A stretch of 64,000 bases of DNA from Macellibacteroides fermentans (GCF_013409575.1 NZ_JACCCY010000001.1:620001-684000), one strand, 5' to 3'. Positions 28,021-38,567 are shown, counted from the first letter of the stretch. Program-made: numbers and translations. Notes: a model not told the origin generated them from the letters alone.

Positions 28021-29397
28021 TCAAGCCGCCCATTTTGGATTGATTTTTCTTTCGATTCGATTTTGATCGCTTATCACCTCATAAAACGCTGTTTTCAGAG
28101 TAATTTTCCTGTTATAAAAGCCCTTTGATATCCCTTTAGCTGCTTTTGCACACATCTTTTTTATGTTGAAGGCTATGGCAAAGAAGGCAAAGTCCATGGT
28201 GACTTTGTCGAGTCCGAAGTGACGGAATCGACGGTATGCCATATTGTATTTCATTTGTCCGAAAACGGCTTCTGGTTCTATAGGTCGTTTGGATCGGTGT
28301 TCAAGTCCCTCATCCGAGATCAGCTTCTCACGGGCTTTGCGTTTATATTCCACGAGTCTGCGGTTAACTTCGATGGAGCGATTCCCCTTGGCTTTGAAGC
28401 ATCCGGTCCGAAGAGGGCATCCTTCGCATCTTGCTGCCCTGTAGCGATGTGATTCGGTAATATATCCGCTAGCTGTCCTTCCATGAGTCTTACCCACAAA
28501 GGTCATATGCTGCCCCATGGGGCAAACATAGTAATCATCTTTGGCATTATAATATAAATTATCCACCAGAAAAGGATTATTCTTAAACGAACGCTTCTGC
28601 TCTTTGTGGAACCAGTTGTATTTTACAAAAGACTCTATATCATGTTCTTCCATAAAACGATAATTCTCCTCCGATCCATAACCGGAGTCGGCAACGGCTT
28701 TGCCGGGAAGCCGGTTGTAACGTCCGGAAAACGAGCTAAGGAAAGGTATAAGGGTTAATGTGTCTGTAGGGTTGGGGAACAGGGAAAAGTCGGTGATGAA
28801 TTGGTTCTCTGTCCCGATTTGTAAGTTGTAGCCGGGTTTGGTCTGGCCGTTGTTCATCGCATCCTCTTTCATCCGCATAAAGGTGGCTGAAGGATCACTT
28901 TTGGAATAAGAGTTACGATCCCCGAGTGTTTGCAGATGCTGGTCATATTCGGCAAGCTTATCGCCGTGCTTCTCTAACTCTTTTATCTCTTTCTCCCTTG
29001 CCCGACGGGCTTTTTTCTCTTCCCTGGTCCTGGCTGCGGGTTGCTCTGCCAGCGCCTCCTTCAACTCCCGGGCAAGATCGGAGATGGCTGCCGGAGTAAA
29101 CGCCACGGATTGATTCTCTGCTGCTTTATCCTGGGCGATCGTTTCATCAATCTGTTCAAGTAGGATTCTTATTTTATCGAGAAGTTTGTCCCGGTTCTTC
29201 TCCACGCTTTTGCGCCAGACGAAGGTATATTTGTTGGCTTTGGATTCAATCTTTGTCCCATCAATGTATTCCACATCCAGACTCACATAGCCTTTACCGG
29301 CAAGAAGAAGCACTAGTTGGGTGAAAATCTGGTTAATCTCATGCTTTACCCGATTACGAAAACGGTTGATTGTAATAAAGTCTGGTTTTTCATACCC
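28021..29397 (-). pseudogene. IS1182-type transposase, C-terminal part (split by IS21)
   Basis: Corresponds to about residue 98 to the end of the intact 553-residue transposase in copy 2. It includes IDGTKIESKANKYTF, the DSGYGSEENY region, and the Cys-rich C-terminal part (CPMGQH, CEGCPLRTGC). The frame is undamaged but cut from its first 97 codons by the IS21 insertion at 29398. The first internal start codon lies near 29313. Confidence 0.92.
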
Positions 29398-29418
29398 TAT
29401 AAATAACAGTTCAAAAGT

Positions 29419-31318
29419 GGTTCTTCGTCAAATTTGGTGCAAAATAACGGTTCTTAAACAACCAGTATAATTGACTTATTGTGTTGATATACAGGCAAAT
29501 AAATAACAAAAAGCTAGTATAATAGAATTATTTTTATTATCTTTAAAGGTCTGACACTAAAGGATTTAAAGATGATTGACAACACTAGCCAACCCAAAGA
29601 TAATAACTTTTTTATAAACAAACATTCGCTCCAAGCTATTTTTGGAATCCCAGGTGTTGTATTCTATGATTCCGTTATAAGTGATAATTTGATTCTTCTA
29701 TCTGCCCGTCTTAAAGACAAGACAGCAAAATGTATCTGTTGCGGTAAAAGGAGTAAAAGTGTCCATTCATCCTATATGCGCAAATTAACAGATCTAGCTG
29801 TAGTTGGCAGAGCTGTTAAAATTATACTGAAAGTCAGAAAGTTTAGATGCCGTTACAGTAATTGCACTCAAACAGTTTTCTCTGAGCAACATCTGCCCTT
29901 AACGCGGAAACACTCACGACTGACAGATCGCACAAGTCACTTTTTGCAAAAACTGCTCATTGAGGTCTCTTCTCGTAAAGGTGAGTATATAAGTTAGCTC
30001 CTATCAATAAAGCAGAGCAGTTCTACCTGTCTTAGAATCGTTAAGTCTATAGAAATGCCCCATTTTCAGGAACTAACTACCATAGGCATAGATGACTGGG
30101 CATACAGGAAAGGCAAATCGTATGGTACTATTATTGTAAATGCGATTAATCACCGTCCCGTAGAACTACTAAAGAGTAGAGACAAGGAGGAGGTTGCAGA
30201 TTGGCTTATAAGACATAACTCCATACTGTATGTAACCAGGGATCGATCAAGCAGCTACTCTAATGCTATAAAGTCTGGGGCATCCAAGGCGTCACAAATA
30301 GCAGACAGGTTTCATTTAGTGAAAAATCTGGGAGATCACATAGCACATGAAATACGAATGGAGTATAAAACCATTAAAAATAGTTGGTTGGCTCACAGGA
30401 AGAGTCTTTATAAAAGCAAAAAAAATAACATCTGCTTAAGTAGTGGAGATAACGAAAATACCAGCGATTCACAATATAACAAACACACCAATAGTGTTAA
30501 CCATAGAAAACAGGAGTTGTTTAACAGGATTCATGAGCTTAAAAACAACAACTACTCTCAAAGAGCAATTGCCAAGGCTTTAAACATTAGCCGTAATACT
30601 GTAAGATATTATTTTGAAATGGAAGAGTTGTTGCCACGAGCAACCATCTATTATAATAATTATGGAGATTTTATGGATCTGATTAAGGAGTGTTGTAATC
30701 AGGGGTTAAATGTAAGAAATATATTTGTGTCTCTGAAAAAACAGGGATTCAAGGGTAATCAAACATCTTTTTATCAGTGGTTCAACAGGCACTTCCCGGA
30801 ATATCAGAATAAGAAAAGATTACCAGTAGCATTAAATACCTCTCCGATAGTTTATGAAGAAACTCGATTTAGCGGAATGTCACCCAACAGACTTGCTATA
30901 CATTTAACAAATAGTGAATGGGGTGTTTCAAAGGAAACAGGCGAGTGTAGCAAGTCTCACATACTGGCAGAGGATATTATTAACTCCTCTATGTTATTAA
31001 AAAGCATGAGAGAGGTATACAACACTTTTAGAGAGGTTTTGAACAGTAAAGATGAACTTAGATTAGACCAATGGCTCGAGAAGTATAAGTCGACCCAAAT
31101 ACGGAGGATTAAAAGTTTTATAAATGGCATTATTCATGATTTGGAAGCAGTAAAAAACGCCATTAAATACCCTTGGAGTAATGGAGTTGTGGAGGGTCAT
31201 GTAAACAGATTAAAAAACAAGAAAAGAGAGATGTATGGCAGGGCTGGATTTGAACTGTTAAGACGAAAGGTCGTGCTTTCCAACTTAGGATAACCTGCAC
31301 CAAATTTGACGAAGAACC
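29419..31318 (+). mobile_element. ISL3-type element inside the IS21 end
   Basis: Perfect 23-bp terminal inverted repeats (29419-29441 and 31296-31318) starting GGTTCTTCG. Flanked by the 8-bp direct repeat TCAAAAGT (29411-29418 and 31319-31326), the duplication length expected for this family. 1900 bp long. Its single transposase frame carries one internal amber codon. Confidence 0.94.
29572..31293 (+). pseudogene. ISL3-type transposase with an in-frame amber stop
   Basis: One continuous frame of 573 codons interrupted only by TAG at 29995-29997. The first part (141 residues) has the Cys-rich zinc-binding region (CICCGKRSKS, then RCRYSNC). The second (from about 30055) has the DDE catalytic domain (IGIDDWAYRKGKSYGTIIV, DRFHLVKNLGDH) and the final VEGHVNRLKNKKREMYGRAG. 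The stop follows GEYIS and precedes LLSIKQSSSTCLRIV. A CAG-to-TAG change of a Gln codon is the simplest reading. The element is probably inactive unless the codon is read through. Confidence 0.88.
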
Positions 31319-31508
31319 TCAAAAGTATACCACCATTCCAATTGAAAAGTATACCAGCTAATCAGAAAAAGTAGAGGTTCAGGTCAGCACTTGATGTAGT
31401 GCAGGCGTAGCCGAAACGGAATCAAGTGCTGACATTATTAATCAAGATTAAGCACTACTTCCATAACGTTTAATTTCTTTGTGATGTAAAAACCAGCACA
31501 GAGATAAA

Positions 31509-33047
31509 ATGATTAGCATGAAAGACAAATCAGAAATTATCAGATTACGAAATTATGAGGGTTTGAGTGAAAGGGAAATTTCACGCAGACTAGGTTTTAG
31601 CCGCATTACGGTTCACCGTATCCTGGATGAGTATACCAAAGCCCTGAAGGAACAGGAAGGGGATAAATCCAGGATAGAGGCGTATATATTAACGCCCCCA
31701 ATTTATAAAACAGAAAATCGTCCCAAACGACGTCTTACCGAGAATATCATCCGTATTATAGACCATTGTCTGGAGGAAAACGAAATTAAGAAACGGTCCG
31801 GGCGTCATAAGCAGCGTATGTTCAAACAAGATATACATGAGTTGCTAGTGGAAAAAGGTTATGACATATCCTATTCTACAGTATGTGGTTATATCAGCAA
31901 CCAAAGCAGTCAAAAAGAAAAGGAAAGCTTTATCAAACAGGGTTATATCCCGGGTGAGAAGGCGGAGTTCGATTGGGGGGAAGTAAAGCTTTGCATAGCG
32001 GGTCGTTGGCAGAAACTGTACATGTCCGCATTTGCTTTATGTAGCAGCAATGGCCGTTGGGGGGATCTGTTTCACCGGCAAGACACGCTGGCCTTTATGG
32101 AATCTCACGCCAACTATTTTGAAGAATGTAAAGGTGTTCCCCATGAAGTTGTATACGACAATATGCGTGTAGTCGTAGCTTCTTTTGCCGGAAATGAAAA
32201 GGAACCAACCCAGGCTCTTCTTCGAATGACGGCATTCTATGGCTTCAAATACCGGTTCTGTAATGTCAGACGAGGAAACGAAAAAGGACATGTGGTACGT
32301 ACGGTGGAGGTTTTGCGCCGCAAAGCCTTCTGCCTAAAAGACACTTTTGATACCATAGAACAGGCAACGGAGCATCTGCACCAGACCTGCAAGAAGCTAA
32401 ACGCATCCGAAGATATCAGGCCAAAACTGGAGGAAGATCTTCACTCGCTGTTACCCTATACAACACCAATGGGTTGTTTTGAAAGGCGAGAACTCAAAGT
32501 AGATAAATGGTCTACCATCACATTGAATACCTCCCATTACTCTGTACCCGACACGTTGGTAGGCAGAATGGTCGAGGTTAAAATATTCAGTGAAAAGTTA
32601 CTGATATATATGGACAATGCCCCTGTGGCGGAACATGAACGTTCTTATTATTCAACCTGGTCGCTCAATCTCAATCATTATCTACAGACACTGAAGCGAA
32701 AACCGGGTGCTTTAAGTGGTTCTGTTGCCTTATCTCAAGCTCCGGAATCAATGAAAGAGCTGTATTATAAGTACTTTACGGATAATGGAAAGTCTTTTAT
32801 AGACCTGCTTATCTTCGCAAAAGAACGTGCAATCTCTTACGATGAAATCGCTCTTGCTGGCAAAGATGCCGAACAGTCCGGTATCAAAACGGTTACAGCA
32901 GCACATATTACAACCTTGCTATATAACAGGCTCAATCAAACACCTCCGCTTTACAAGCATGAACAAAAAGACGAGATAGAAGATTTTGCCATCAAGCAAT
33001 TATCCATGTGGTCTATGATGATGAACAACAACTCTAAAATAGTATAA
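31509..33047 (+). CDS. istA: IS21-type transposase IstA
   Basis: 512 residues. N-terminal helix-turn-helix (LSEREISRRLGFSRITVHRIL, residues 18-38), then the integrase core with AEFDWGEV, VVYDNMRVVV and NEKGHVV, and a C-terminal region with HYSVP. Start could be the second ATG, three codons in. Two bases separate its stop from the istB start, as usual for the istA-istB pair. No disruption seen. Confidence 0.93.
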   Translation: MISMKDKSEIIRLRNYEGLSEREISRRLGFSRITVHRILDEYTKALKEQEGDKSRIEAYILTPPIYKTENRPKRRLTENIIRIIDHCLEENEIKKRSGRHKQRMFKQDIHELLVEKGYDISYSTVCGYISNQSSQKEKESFIKQGYIPGEKAEFDWGEVKLCIAGRWQKLYMSAFALCSSNGRWGDLFHRQDTLAFMESHANYFEECKGVPHEVVYDNMRVVVASFAGNEKEPTQALLRMTAFYGFKYRFCNVRRGNEKGHVVRTVEVLRRKAFCLKDTFDTIEQATEHLHQTCKKLNASEDIRPKLEEDLHSLLPYTTPMGCFERRELKVDKWSTITLNTSHYSVPDTLVGRMVEVKIFSEKLLIYMDNAPVAEHERSYYSTWSLNLNHYLQTLKRKPGALSGSVALSQAPESMKELYYKYFTDNGKSFIDLLIFAKERAISYDEIALAGKDAEQSGIKTVTAAHITTLLYNRLNQTPPLYKHEQKDEIEDFAIKQLSMWSMMMNNNSKIV

Positions 33048-33049
33048 TA

Positions 33050-33823
33050 ATGAAAGAAAATGAATCCAACCTAAGGCAGCAAATAACAGACTTGTCGAAA
33101 ACGCTGAAGTTGCCTTCCATTCGCAAAACATTGCAAGATACCACACAGGAAGCTGTTTGCCACTCCTGGAGCTATGAACAGTTCCTCTTCACCCTGCTTC
33201 AGAATGAAGACGCACATCGAGAAGAGAATCGTAAAAAAGCTCATGTTAAACGTGCCGGATTCCCTCAGTATAAATACCTGCAGGAATTGAACCGGGAAGA
33301 ACTGCCCGATGATGTAAGAATCGTATTGCCTGAATTAGAAACTCTTGAGTTTATTAAAAACGCTCAGAATATAGTCCTTGCCGGCAATCCGGGAACCGGA
33401 AAAACCCATATCGCCATCGGCCTTGGTATTAATGCATGTAAAATGGGATATAATGTGTTGTTTACTTCCATCCCCCAGTTGCTTACTCAGATCCGGGAAT
33501 GCCGTTCGGCCAGAACGCTGCACCAGCTGGAGTTGAAGTTTATTAAATACGATCTGGTAATATGTGATGAGTTTGGTTATGTATCCTTTAACAAAGATGG
33601 TGCTGAAGCCTTGTTCAATCACCTTTCCTTAAGGACTGGACGAAAAGCAACAATTATTACTACCAATCTGGCTTTCGATCGATGGAAAGAAATCTTCGGA
33701 GATCCAATCCTCACGGCCGCAATGGTAGATAGATTAACCCATAAAGCATATCTAATAAATATGAACGGTGATTCTTTTAGAATGAAAGAAACTCAAAAAT
33801 GGATCAAAAATAAAAGAATCTAA
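33050..33823 (+). CDS. istB: IS21-type helper ATPase IstB
   Basis: 257 residues. AAA+ ATPase, DnaC-like, that selects the target and activates IstA. Seen: Walker A GNPGTGKTH (about residue 108), Walker B LVICDEFGYV, and the C-terminal MVDRLTHKAYLINMNGDSFR. Apparently intact, so the IS21 proteins may still be made even though the left terminus is split by ISL3. Confidence 0.94.
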   Translation: MKENESNLRQQITDLSKTLKLPSIRKTLQDTTQEAVCHSWSYEQFLFTLLQNEDAHREENRKKAHVKRAGFPQYKYLQELNREELPDDVRIVLPELETLEFIKNAQNIVLAGNPGTGKTHIAIGLGINACKMGYNVLFTSIPQLLTQIRECRSARTLHQLELKFIKYDLVICDEFGYVSFNKDGAEALFNHLSLRTGRKATIITTNLAFDRWKEIFGDPILTAAMVDRLTHKAYLINMNGDSFRMKETQKWIKNKRI

Positions 33824-33917
33824 CCTGCGTTTAGATAACTTTTTTTATCTTCGCAAACAATGAGCACTGGTATACTTTTCAACTGGAATATGGTATACTT
33901 TTCAATTGTTATATACA

Positions 33918-34208
33918 ATACCCGGCAAGCCAGATATAATGGATGTCGCGAAGAAGCAGCTTCTCAATCTTGCGACAGGAATAAACGTTGTTCATGTAGG
34001 CGTAGATAATCACCTTGAGCATCATCTGTGGATGATAGGGACTACGACCATATTCTTTATAAAGAGCCTTAATATTATTAAGGTCAAGATTGTCAACCAG
34101 GGCATTGACTACCCGGACAGGGTCATCTTCAGCAATATCTTCATCAATCCGGCTCGGAAAAAGAAGCGTTTGGTTGGATATATACGGGCGAAAATGTAAC
34201 TTTGTCAT
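33918..34208 (-). pseudogene. IS1182-type transposase, N-terminal part (split by IS21)
   Basis: Matches residues 1-97 of the intact transposase (MTKLHFRPYISNQTLLFPSR... to WLAGY). After the IS21 junction the frame reads into foreign sequence and stops at once. The other part lies at 28021-29397. Confidence 0.92.
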
Positions 34209-34362
34209 ATGAATTTTGAAAACCTAAAGTTACAAAAACTCTAGGAAATAGCAAAGGCCGAGATTGGGAAAGTTCGACCTTTGTGCATAAAACGAGGGTG
34301 TGCCTATTTTGACACACCCTCTTTTTTATTTGATAGAATTCGGACAACAATAGATATAAAAA

Positions 34363-34392
34363 GAAGAGGATATCCGTTTGGATACCCTCTTT
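34363..34392 (-). terminator. Terminator of the RRM protein gene
   Basis: 11-bp stem with one mismatch (34365-34375 with 34380-34390), 4-base loop. On the minus strand it is followed by TCTTTTTAT. Confidence 0.7.
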
Positions 34393-34470
34393 CGTTTTGT
34401 CTATATTATTTTTATTAGATCAAATCAAGAACTTTCTTTGTTTAGAAAGCGCAAGCTATCAGAAAAATAA

Positions 34471-34737
34471 TTAATAAGATCTTCTAGGAGCTGATTCCTT
34501 AGGAGTAGCTTCCTTCAATACCATCTGACGGCCCTGATATTCTGCGCCATTCAGTTCGTTGATAGCGTTTTTCGCTTCCTGATCATTAGGCATTTCAACG
34601 AATGCAAAACCTTTTGATCTTCTAGTGTCACGGTCAATGATCAATTTAACTGAATCAACTGTACCGTAGTCTTCCATAACTTCCTTCAAATCCGATTCCT
34701 TAACTGAATAGCTAAGATTGCCAATGTAAATGTTCAT
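34471..34737 (-). CDS. RRM-type RNA-binding protein
   Basis: 88 residues forming one RNA recognition motif: RNP2 as IYIGNL (3-8) and RNP1 as KGFAFVEM (42-49), then a short basic tail with Pro and Arg. Such single-RRM proteins are common in Bacteroidota and thought to bind mRNA, but the targets here are unknown. It is monocistronic, with its own terminator and a long AT-rich upstream region. Confidence 0.93.
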   Translation of the reverse strand: MNIYIGNLSYSVKESDLKEVMEDYGTVDSVKLIIDRDTRRSKGFAFVEMPNDQEAKNAINELNGAEYQGRQMVLKEATPKESAPRRSY

Positions 34738-34996
34738 AAAAATACAATAAAATAATTTAATAAATTAAAACAATTCAGTTAGGAAAAAGATAAATTTCAT
34801 CAATCAAATACTCTATTTGGTAAAAGAGCGACCTGTAATAAAACAATCTATGCTATCTGTTGTTTGATGATGCAAAAAACCGAAATTATTTTTGATAATC
34901 AACTATGTTTTGCCATTTATTTTTCATAAAAAAGCATTTTATTTTCAAAAACCCCAATATTTAACAAATCGGGCTCCAATTTCACATAAAATATAG
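34738..34996. other. AT-rich spacer upstream of the RRM gene
   Basis: No ORF or RNA gene seen. It holds the presumed leader and promoter of the RRM gene and the 3' end of the galactosidase transcript; I found no clear promoter match. Confidence 0.3.
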
Positions 34997-36772
34997 TTAT
35001 TCTTCAATCTTTGCATTGGTTACACGTTCAAGCAAAAAGCGGTTTTTGTTCCAATGAAACGGCTCATAACCCGTATTCTTTTTAATCGTATTATTTCGGA
35101 ATATCAGACCATCCACCGATTTGGCATAAAGTATAGGAGCATCGAATGTATCAAATTCATTGTCTTCAATTACAATGCCGCTATGGAAATACTTTTGCTG
35201 CCCTTTCAGGTTCGGGATCTCCGGATAAATTGAAATCACTCCATTGGTAAACTGGAACATATTAGTCAGCGCATTCACAAATTTATTCCTCCTTATAACA
35301 ACATCTTTGCATGCACCAGTCTCATACCATCCGTTACAATCTCCGCAAAGTAAAATGGCTGTACCCGAAGTATGGTCAAACAAGTTATCCTCCACTACAG
35401 TTTTTCTGGGTGTACTAAATAAAGCCCCGCGAGCACGGTTGTTTCGAACCGTATTCCCTGAAAAGATGACCTCGGGAGTCCAAGTAAGATTTTCAATGCC
35501 AAAACCACTTTTCTCATTTATATCCGGATGGATCGGTTCATCAAATCTGATGTAAAATTCGCGGGCCCCATGAATTTGTTTTTTATCATACGGACGAATC
35601 TCTGCGATACGGTTAGTACCTTCAAGCAGTTCCATAGTCTCGGAACGTACAAACTGCACTTCATCGGCTGTTCTGCCCCACTCAAAACCCCAAGACTGAT
35701 CATGCATATATCTTGCTATTACCGTTTTTTCATCTACCCGGCTTATTACTTTTAAATAAGTACCATGAATATTAATCGCGTCATCCATCATACCCTCATA
35801 TAAACCATTCTTCGATATAATTGCACCTTTACAGCCTGAAAAGTGGGTTGCATCAGCCTGTGTAGTAAAATATCGCGGATCGTTGGGCCCTTTAAGGCAA
35901 ACATTGAACCGATCAAGTGTAATATTTTCACAAAACTGGGCCAGTAATCCCATTCCTTCAGCATAATGCACGGTAACATTCTCTAAAACGGAATTCACGT
36001 TATGAGAGAAGAAAATACCAGGGGTAGGACGAAACCACGTACGCATGGCAATCACCGTTCCAGGAATTAATTTAGCATTCTTCCAGTTTGGGGCATGCAG
36101 TAACCGGGGCGATACCTCTACAACGCCTTTTGTTGGGCAGCTGATATCACTCGTATTATATACAAGACGTTTTGTTGCCTCTTCGAAGGCAATACCACCA
36201 GCAGGTTGTGCAGTCCAACCTTCACCATAGGTTTCAAAAACAGAATCTTTGCTGATGCGATAATTCACCCAGGAAGCCACCTTAAAGGTGATTCCTTTCT
36301 CTGGACTATTTTCCACAACCTGTATCTGGGCAATATGGGGATTAGCAAAATCAATGCTGAAATTCTTCAACGTGCAATTTTCGGAGCGTAAAAGGGATAA
36401 TGGGATCATTCTTCCATGGAAAATAAATTCCGATCCCTGTCCGTCGATGGTAAGATTTTTAAAATCTTCAATCGCTAATCCTACTTTTTTAGGATTAGTC
36501 TGATCGTGATTTGAAATGTAATATTCACGAACAGCCGATCCCGATTCAAAAAAATGATATTGTCCGCGAGGAAACTTCAGCACCACATTCGTTCCGTCCT
36601 TATAATCTCGTTTAATTTTATCCAGAGCCTTGGCTAAAACAGGAGAAGCATTCTTCTTACTGTCAGCTTTCAATCCGAAACTCGTTATGCTGTAAACACG
36701 CTCCTGAGCAACCAATTCGTTGGTAAGAACAAAAAAGAGCAAACCCGCAATAAATAATAGCGTTTTATTCAT
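34997..36772 (-). CDS. GH110-type alpha-1,3-galactosidase
   Basis: 591 residues with a signal peptide (ending LVAQ) and a right-handed beta-helix body (repeated short strands such as NLTIDGQGSEFIFHG, ENCTLKNFSIDFANPH, NTVRNNRARGALFST). The glycosidase centre shows QADATHF (Asp307) and MMDDAINIHGTY (Asp330, Asp331). The spacing of 23 and 24 residues matches the catalytic Asp set I recall for characterised GH110 enzymes. These remove terminal alpha-1,3-galactose, as in blood-group B or linear alpha-Gal glycans, in the periplasm or at the surface. No SusCD pair lies next to it. Confidence 0.88.
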   Translation of the reverse strand: MNKTLLFIAGLLFFVLTNELVAQERVYSITSFGLKADSKKNASPVLAKALDKIKRDYKDGTNVVLKFPRGQYHFFESGSAVREYYISNHDQTNPKKVGLAIEDFKNLTIDGQGSEFIFHGRMIPLSLLRSENCTLKNFSIDFANPHIAQIQVVENSPEKGITFKVASWVNYRISKDSVFETYGEGWTAQPAGGIAFEEATKRLVYNTSDISCPTKGVVEVSPRLLHAPNWKNAKLIPGTVIAMRTWFRPTPGIFFSHNVNSVLENVTVHYAEGMGLLAQFCENITLDRFNVCLKGPNDPRYFTTQADATHFSGCKGAIISKNGLYEGMMDDAINIHGTYLKVISRVDEKTVIARYMHDQSWGFEWGRTADEVQFVRSETMELLEGTNRIAEIRPYDKKQIHGAREFYIRFDEPIHPDINEKSGFGIENLTWTPEVIFSGNTVRNNRARGALFSTPRKTVVEDNLFDHTSGTAILLCGDCNGWYETGACKDVVIRRNKFVNALTNMFQFTNGVISIYPEIPNLKGQQKYFHSGIVIEDNEFDTFDAPILYAKSVDGLIFRNNTIKKNTGYEPFHWNKNRFLLERVTNAKIEE

Positions 36773-36824
36773 GATAAATATTAAAATTATTTGTGTTTAT
36801 CACCCATCTTAGTGATTTATTGCA

Positions 36825-36832
36825 CAAATATA
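36825..36832 (-). promoter_or_regulatory. -7 box upstream of the GH110 gene
   Basis: Reads TATATTTG on the minus strand (TAnnTTTG), 52 bases before the ATG at 36772. No upstream TTTG found. Confidence 0.45.
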
Positions 36833-36869
36833 TAAAACCTATTTATCTTCTGCTAATATAATATCAATT

Positions 36870-38567
36870 TCACATCTGCTGCTTTTTAATAAAATCGATT
36901 CCTGCATTTAATATTTCATCTCTTCCATTCCGAATAGCATCTATTGTAGGTAATACAAGGATATCAGGGGTAATACCCTTTCGTTGTAACTCTGTTCCGT
37001 CTGCAGAAAAAAGAGCAAAATTAGAAAAGGAAGTTTTTCGCCCTAAAAGAGGAACAAGAGTCACTCTACCTAAGGCCCCTGAAGTTGATCGACCAACTAA
37101 GGTCGAGTTACAATTATTGCGTATCTCCAAAGCAATTGTTTCTAAACCGCTTTGGGTAGATTCATTTATTAAAACAACAATCTTCCCTTTATAAATTGGA
37201 CAAGTTAATGAATCTGGAATAGTTGTTTGAAAATTCTTTCTCCATAAAAATGCCCCGGGATGCATTGGGTCCGGATAAACCATCGAAGACAATTGTATCT
37301 CCTTTTTTTCGAACAAGTGGCATACAAACGGTTCGAGTTCTATCTTATATGGTCCGGCTTTTCTTAAATCAAAAATAATACCATCTGCCTCAGAAAGATA
37401 CTCAAACAATGGGTTAATATCCTTATTTGTAACTTGAGATAAATCTACGTAGCCAATACCATCTGAAATCCAACGGTATATTTGAAGATTCTCTTTCTTG
37501 TAATCAACAGGGACAACATTTATTTCCAGCAATTTGTCACCTCTTAACACTTTAACCAAATTCTTCTGTCCGAATATCATTTGTCCAATACTACAATTTA
37601 TCCTATAGTCCTTGTTTCCCTGGGTTGAAGCAGCCGTAAAAACAGATAGGCTATCGCGAACTTGTTTAATATTCTGTTTTCCAATTGAACTGATTATATC
37701 ACCTTTTTGCAATTCGCCAGCATTTCCTCTTACAATGGTTATATCATCCACTTTCTCAATTATATCTCTAAAGTCTTTGGGGGATTCATTACCAGTAATT
37801 AGATAAGCATGGCCATCATTGAGTGTTGCGGCTAATTTCAAAAATGTATTATTGTACGATTGGGGATCAACAGATTCAATAAACTTGGGAATATACTCTG
37901 ATAAAATTACATCCCAAGATCGGTCCATTAAATATTTATGAGGGAAAAAGTAATAAATTACATTCCAATATCTGAAAAAAGATAGTAAACGAAGATTTAC
38001 AGACTTTTGAGATGATGAAACCTCAAAATCGTAGTTTTTCTCATTTTGAAGAACAATATGCTCATAATCTACACCGTAAAAGGATGGGTATTTCACTTCT
38101 AATGAGGCTATTTTCTTTAATTCAATCTTCAAGGAGTCATCAATAAAGGAACTATTCAACCAGCTAAGGTTAACATTCATTTTTAATGAATCATTCCATT
38201 CTTTATCCTCTTTATAGGAGTATTCTCCAGCGGAAATCAGCATTTTATTGAGTTCAAGATTCAATGCATCGGGTGTATTAACATAGGAAATAGCTTCTAA
38301 GCTTTCCAATAAGACCTTATCCCAATCAAATTTTCCTGCAGTAACATTGGGATGATAGTATTTTAGCAAGCCCCAAACTCTACATGTAATTGCCCATTTA
38401 GTTGTATCATTATACTGATAGTCCGAGACAAAATCACATTGTCTAACAAAATACTCTTCAGACTTAGTATTACTACAAGAAAAATTCGCAATCAGGCATA
38501 CCAAATAGATAATCGGACATAATGATTTAACACAATGATAAAATCTTTTCGAATTAGGCTTTTTCAT
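36870..38567 (-). CDS. S41-family peptidase lipoprotein
   Basis: 565 residues from the ATG at 38567; a -7 box at 38616-38623 lies upstream and argues against the longer frame to 38648. The signal ends in FSC (Cys31), a lipoprotein site. Then WGLLKYYHPNV, a motif of Bacteroidota tricorn/CTP-like S41 proteins, a PDZ-like part (GDIISSIGKQNIKQVRDSL), and the C-terminal protease core with INESTQSGLETIALEI, holding the likely catalytic Ser in STQSG, and LVGRSTSGALG. Acts outside the cytoplasm; substrate unknown. Stands alone. Confidence 0.85.
   Translation of the reverse strand: MKKPNSKRFYHCVKSLCPIIYLVCLIANFSCSNTKSEEYFVRQCDFVSDYQYNDTTKWAITCRVWGLLKYYHPNVTAGKFDWDKVLLESLEAISYVNTPDALNLELNKMLISAGEYSYKEDKEWNDSLKMNVNLSWLNSSFIDDSLKIELKKIASLEVKYPSFYGVDYEHIVLQNEKNYDFEVSSSQKSVNLRLLSFFRYWNVIYYFFPHKYLMDRSWDVILSEYIPKFIESVDPQSYNNTFLKLAATLNDGHAYLITGNESPKDFRDIIEKVDDITIVRGNAGELQKGDIISSIGKQNIKQVRDSLSVFTAASTQGNKDYRINCSIGQMIFGQKNLVKVLRGDKLLEINVVPVDYKKENLQIYRWISDGIGYVDLSQVTNKDINPLFEYLSEADGIIFDLRKAGPYKIELEPFVCHLFEKKEIQLSSMVYPDPMHPGAFLWRKNFQTTIPDSLTCPIYKGKIVVLINESTQSGLETIALEIRNNCNSTLVGRSTSGALGRVTLVPLLGRKTSFSNFALFSADGTELQRKGITPDILVLPTIDAIRNGRDEILNAGIDFIKKQQM

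Larger units (their letters stand above)
29398..33917 (+). mobile_element. IS21-type element, interrupted by an ISL3-type element
   Basis: Carries istA and istB. The outer ends are imperfect inverted repeats; two AAAAGTATACCA-type subrepeats occur near each end, as in IS21-family termini. ATACCC is duplicated at both flanks (29392-29397 and 33918-33923) and is present once at the same place in the intact IS1182 copy, so the insertion point is exact. Without the ISL3 element the length is 2612 bp. Its left terminus holds the ISL3 insertion. Confidence 0.92.
27954..34321 (-). mobile_element. IS1182-type element, copy 1, interrupted by an IS21-type element
   Basis: Both ends carry the 15-base inverted repeat GAGGGTGTGTCAAAA, as in the intact copy at 53800-55641. 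Removing the IS21 insertion and its 6-bp duplication leaves 1842 bp, identical to that copy. Sequence identity to copy 2 is very high; I noticed fewer than a dozen differences. Outside the ends the flanks are complementary (A-rich 27942-27953, T-rich 34322-34333), so the target was a palindrome, probably the acyl-CoA dehydrogenase terminator. Confidence 0.93.

Noticed and set aside
28219-28452. Plus-strand frames inside the IS1182 transposase, repeated at 54065-54298
   Set aside because: They repeat only because the element is present twice; no family features, and the minus-strand transposase explains the sequence.
33906-34199. 97-codon plus-strand frame at the IS21/IS1182 junction
   Set aside because: Antisense to the N-terminal transposase part, and created partly by the junction.
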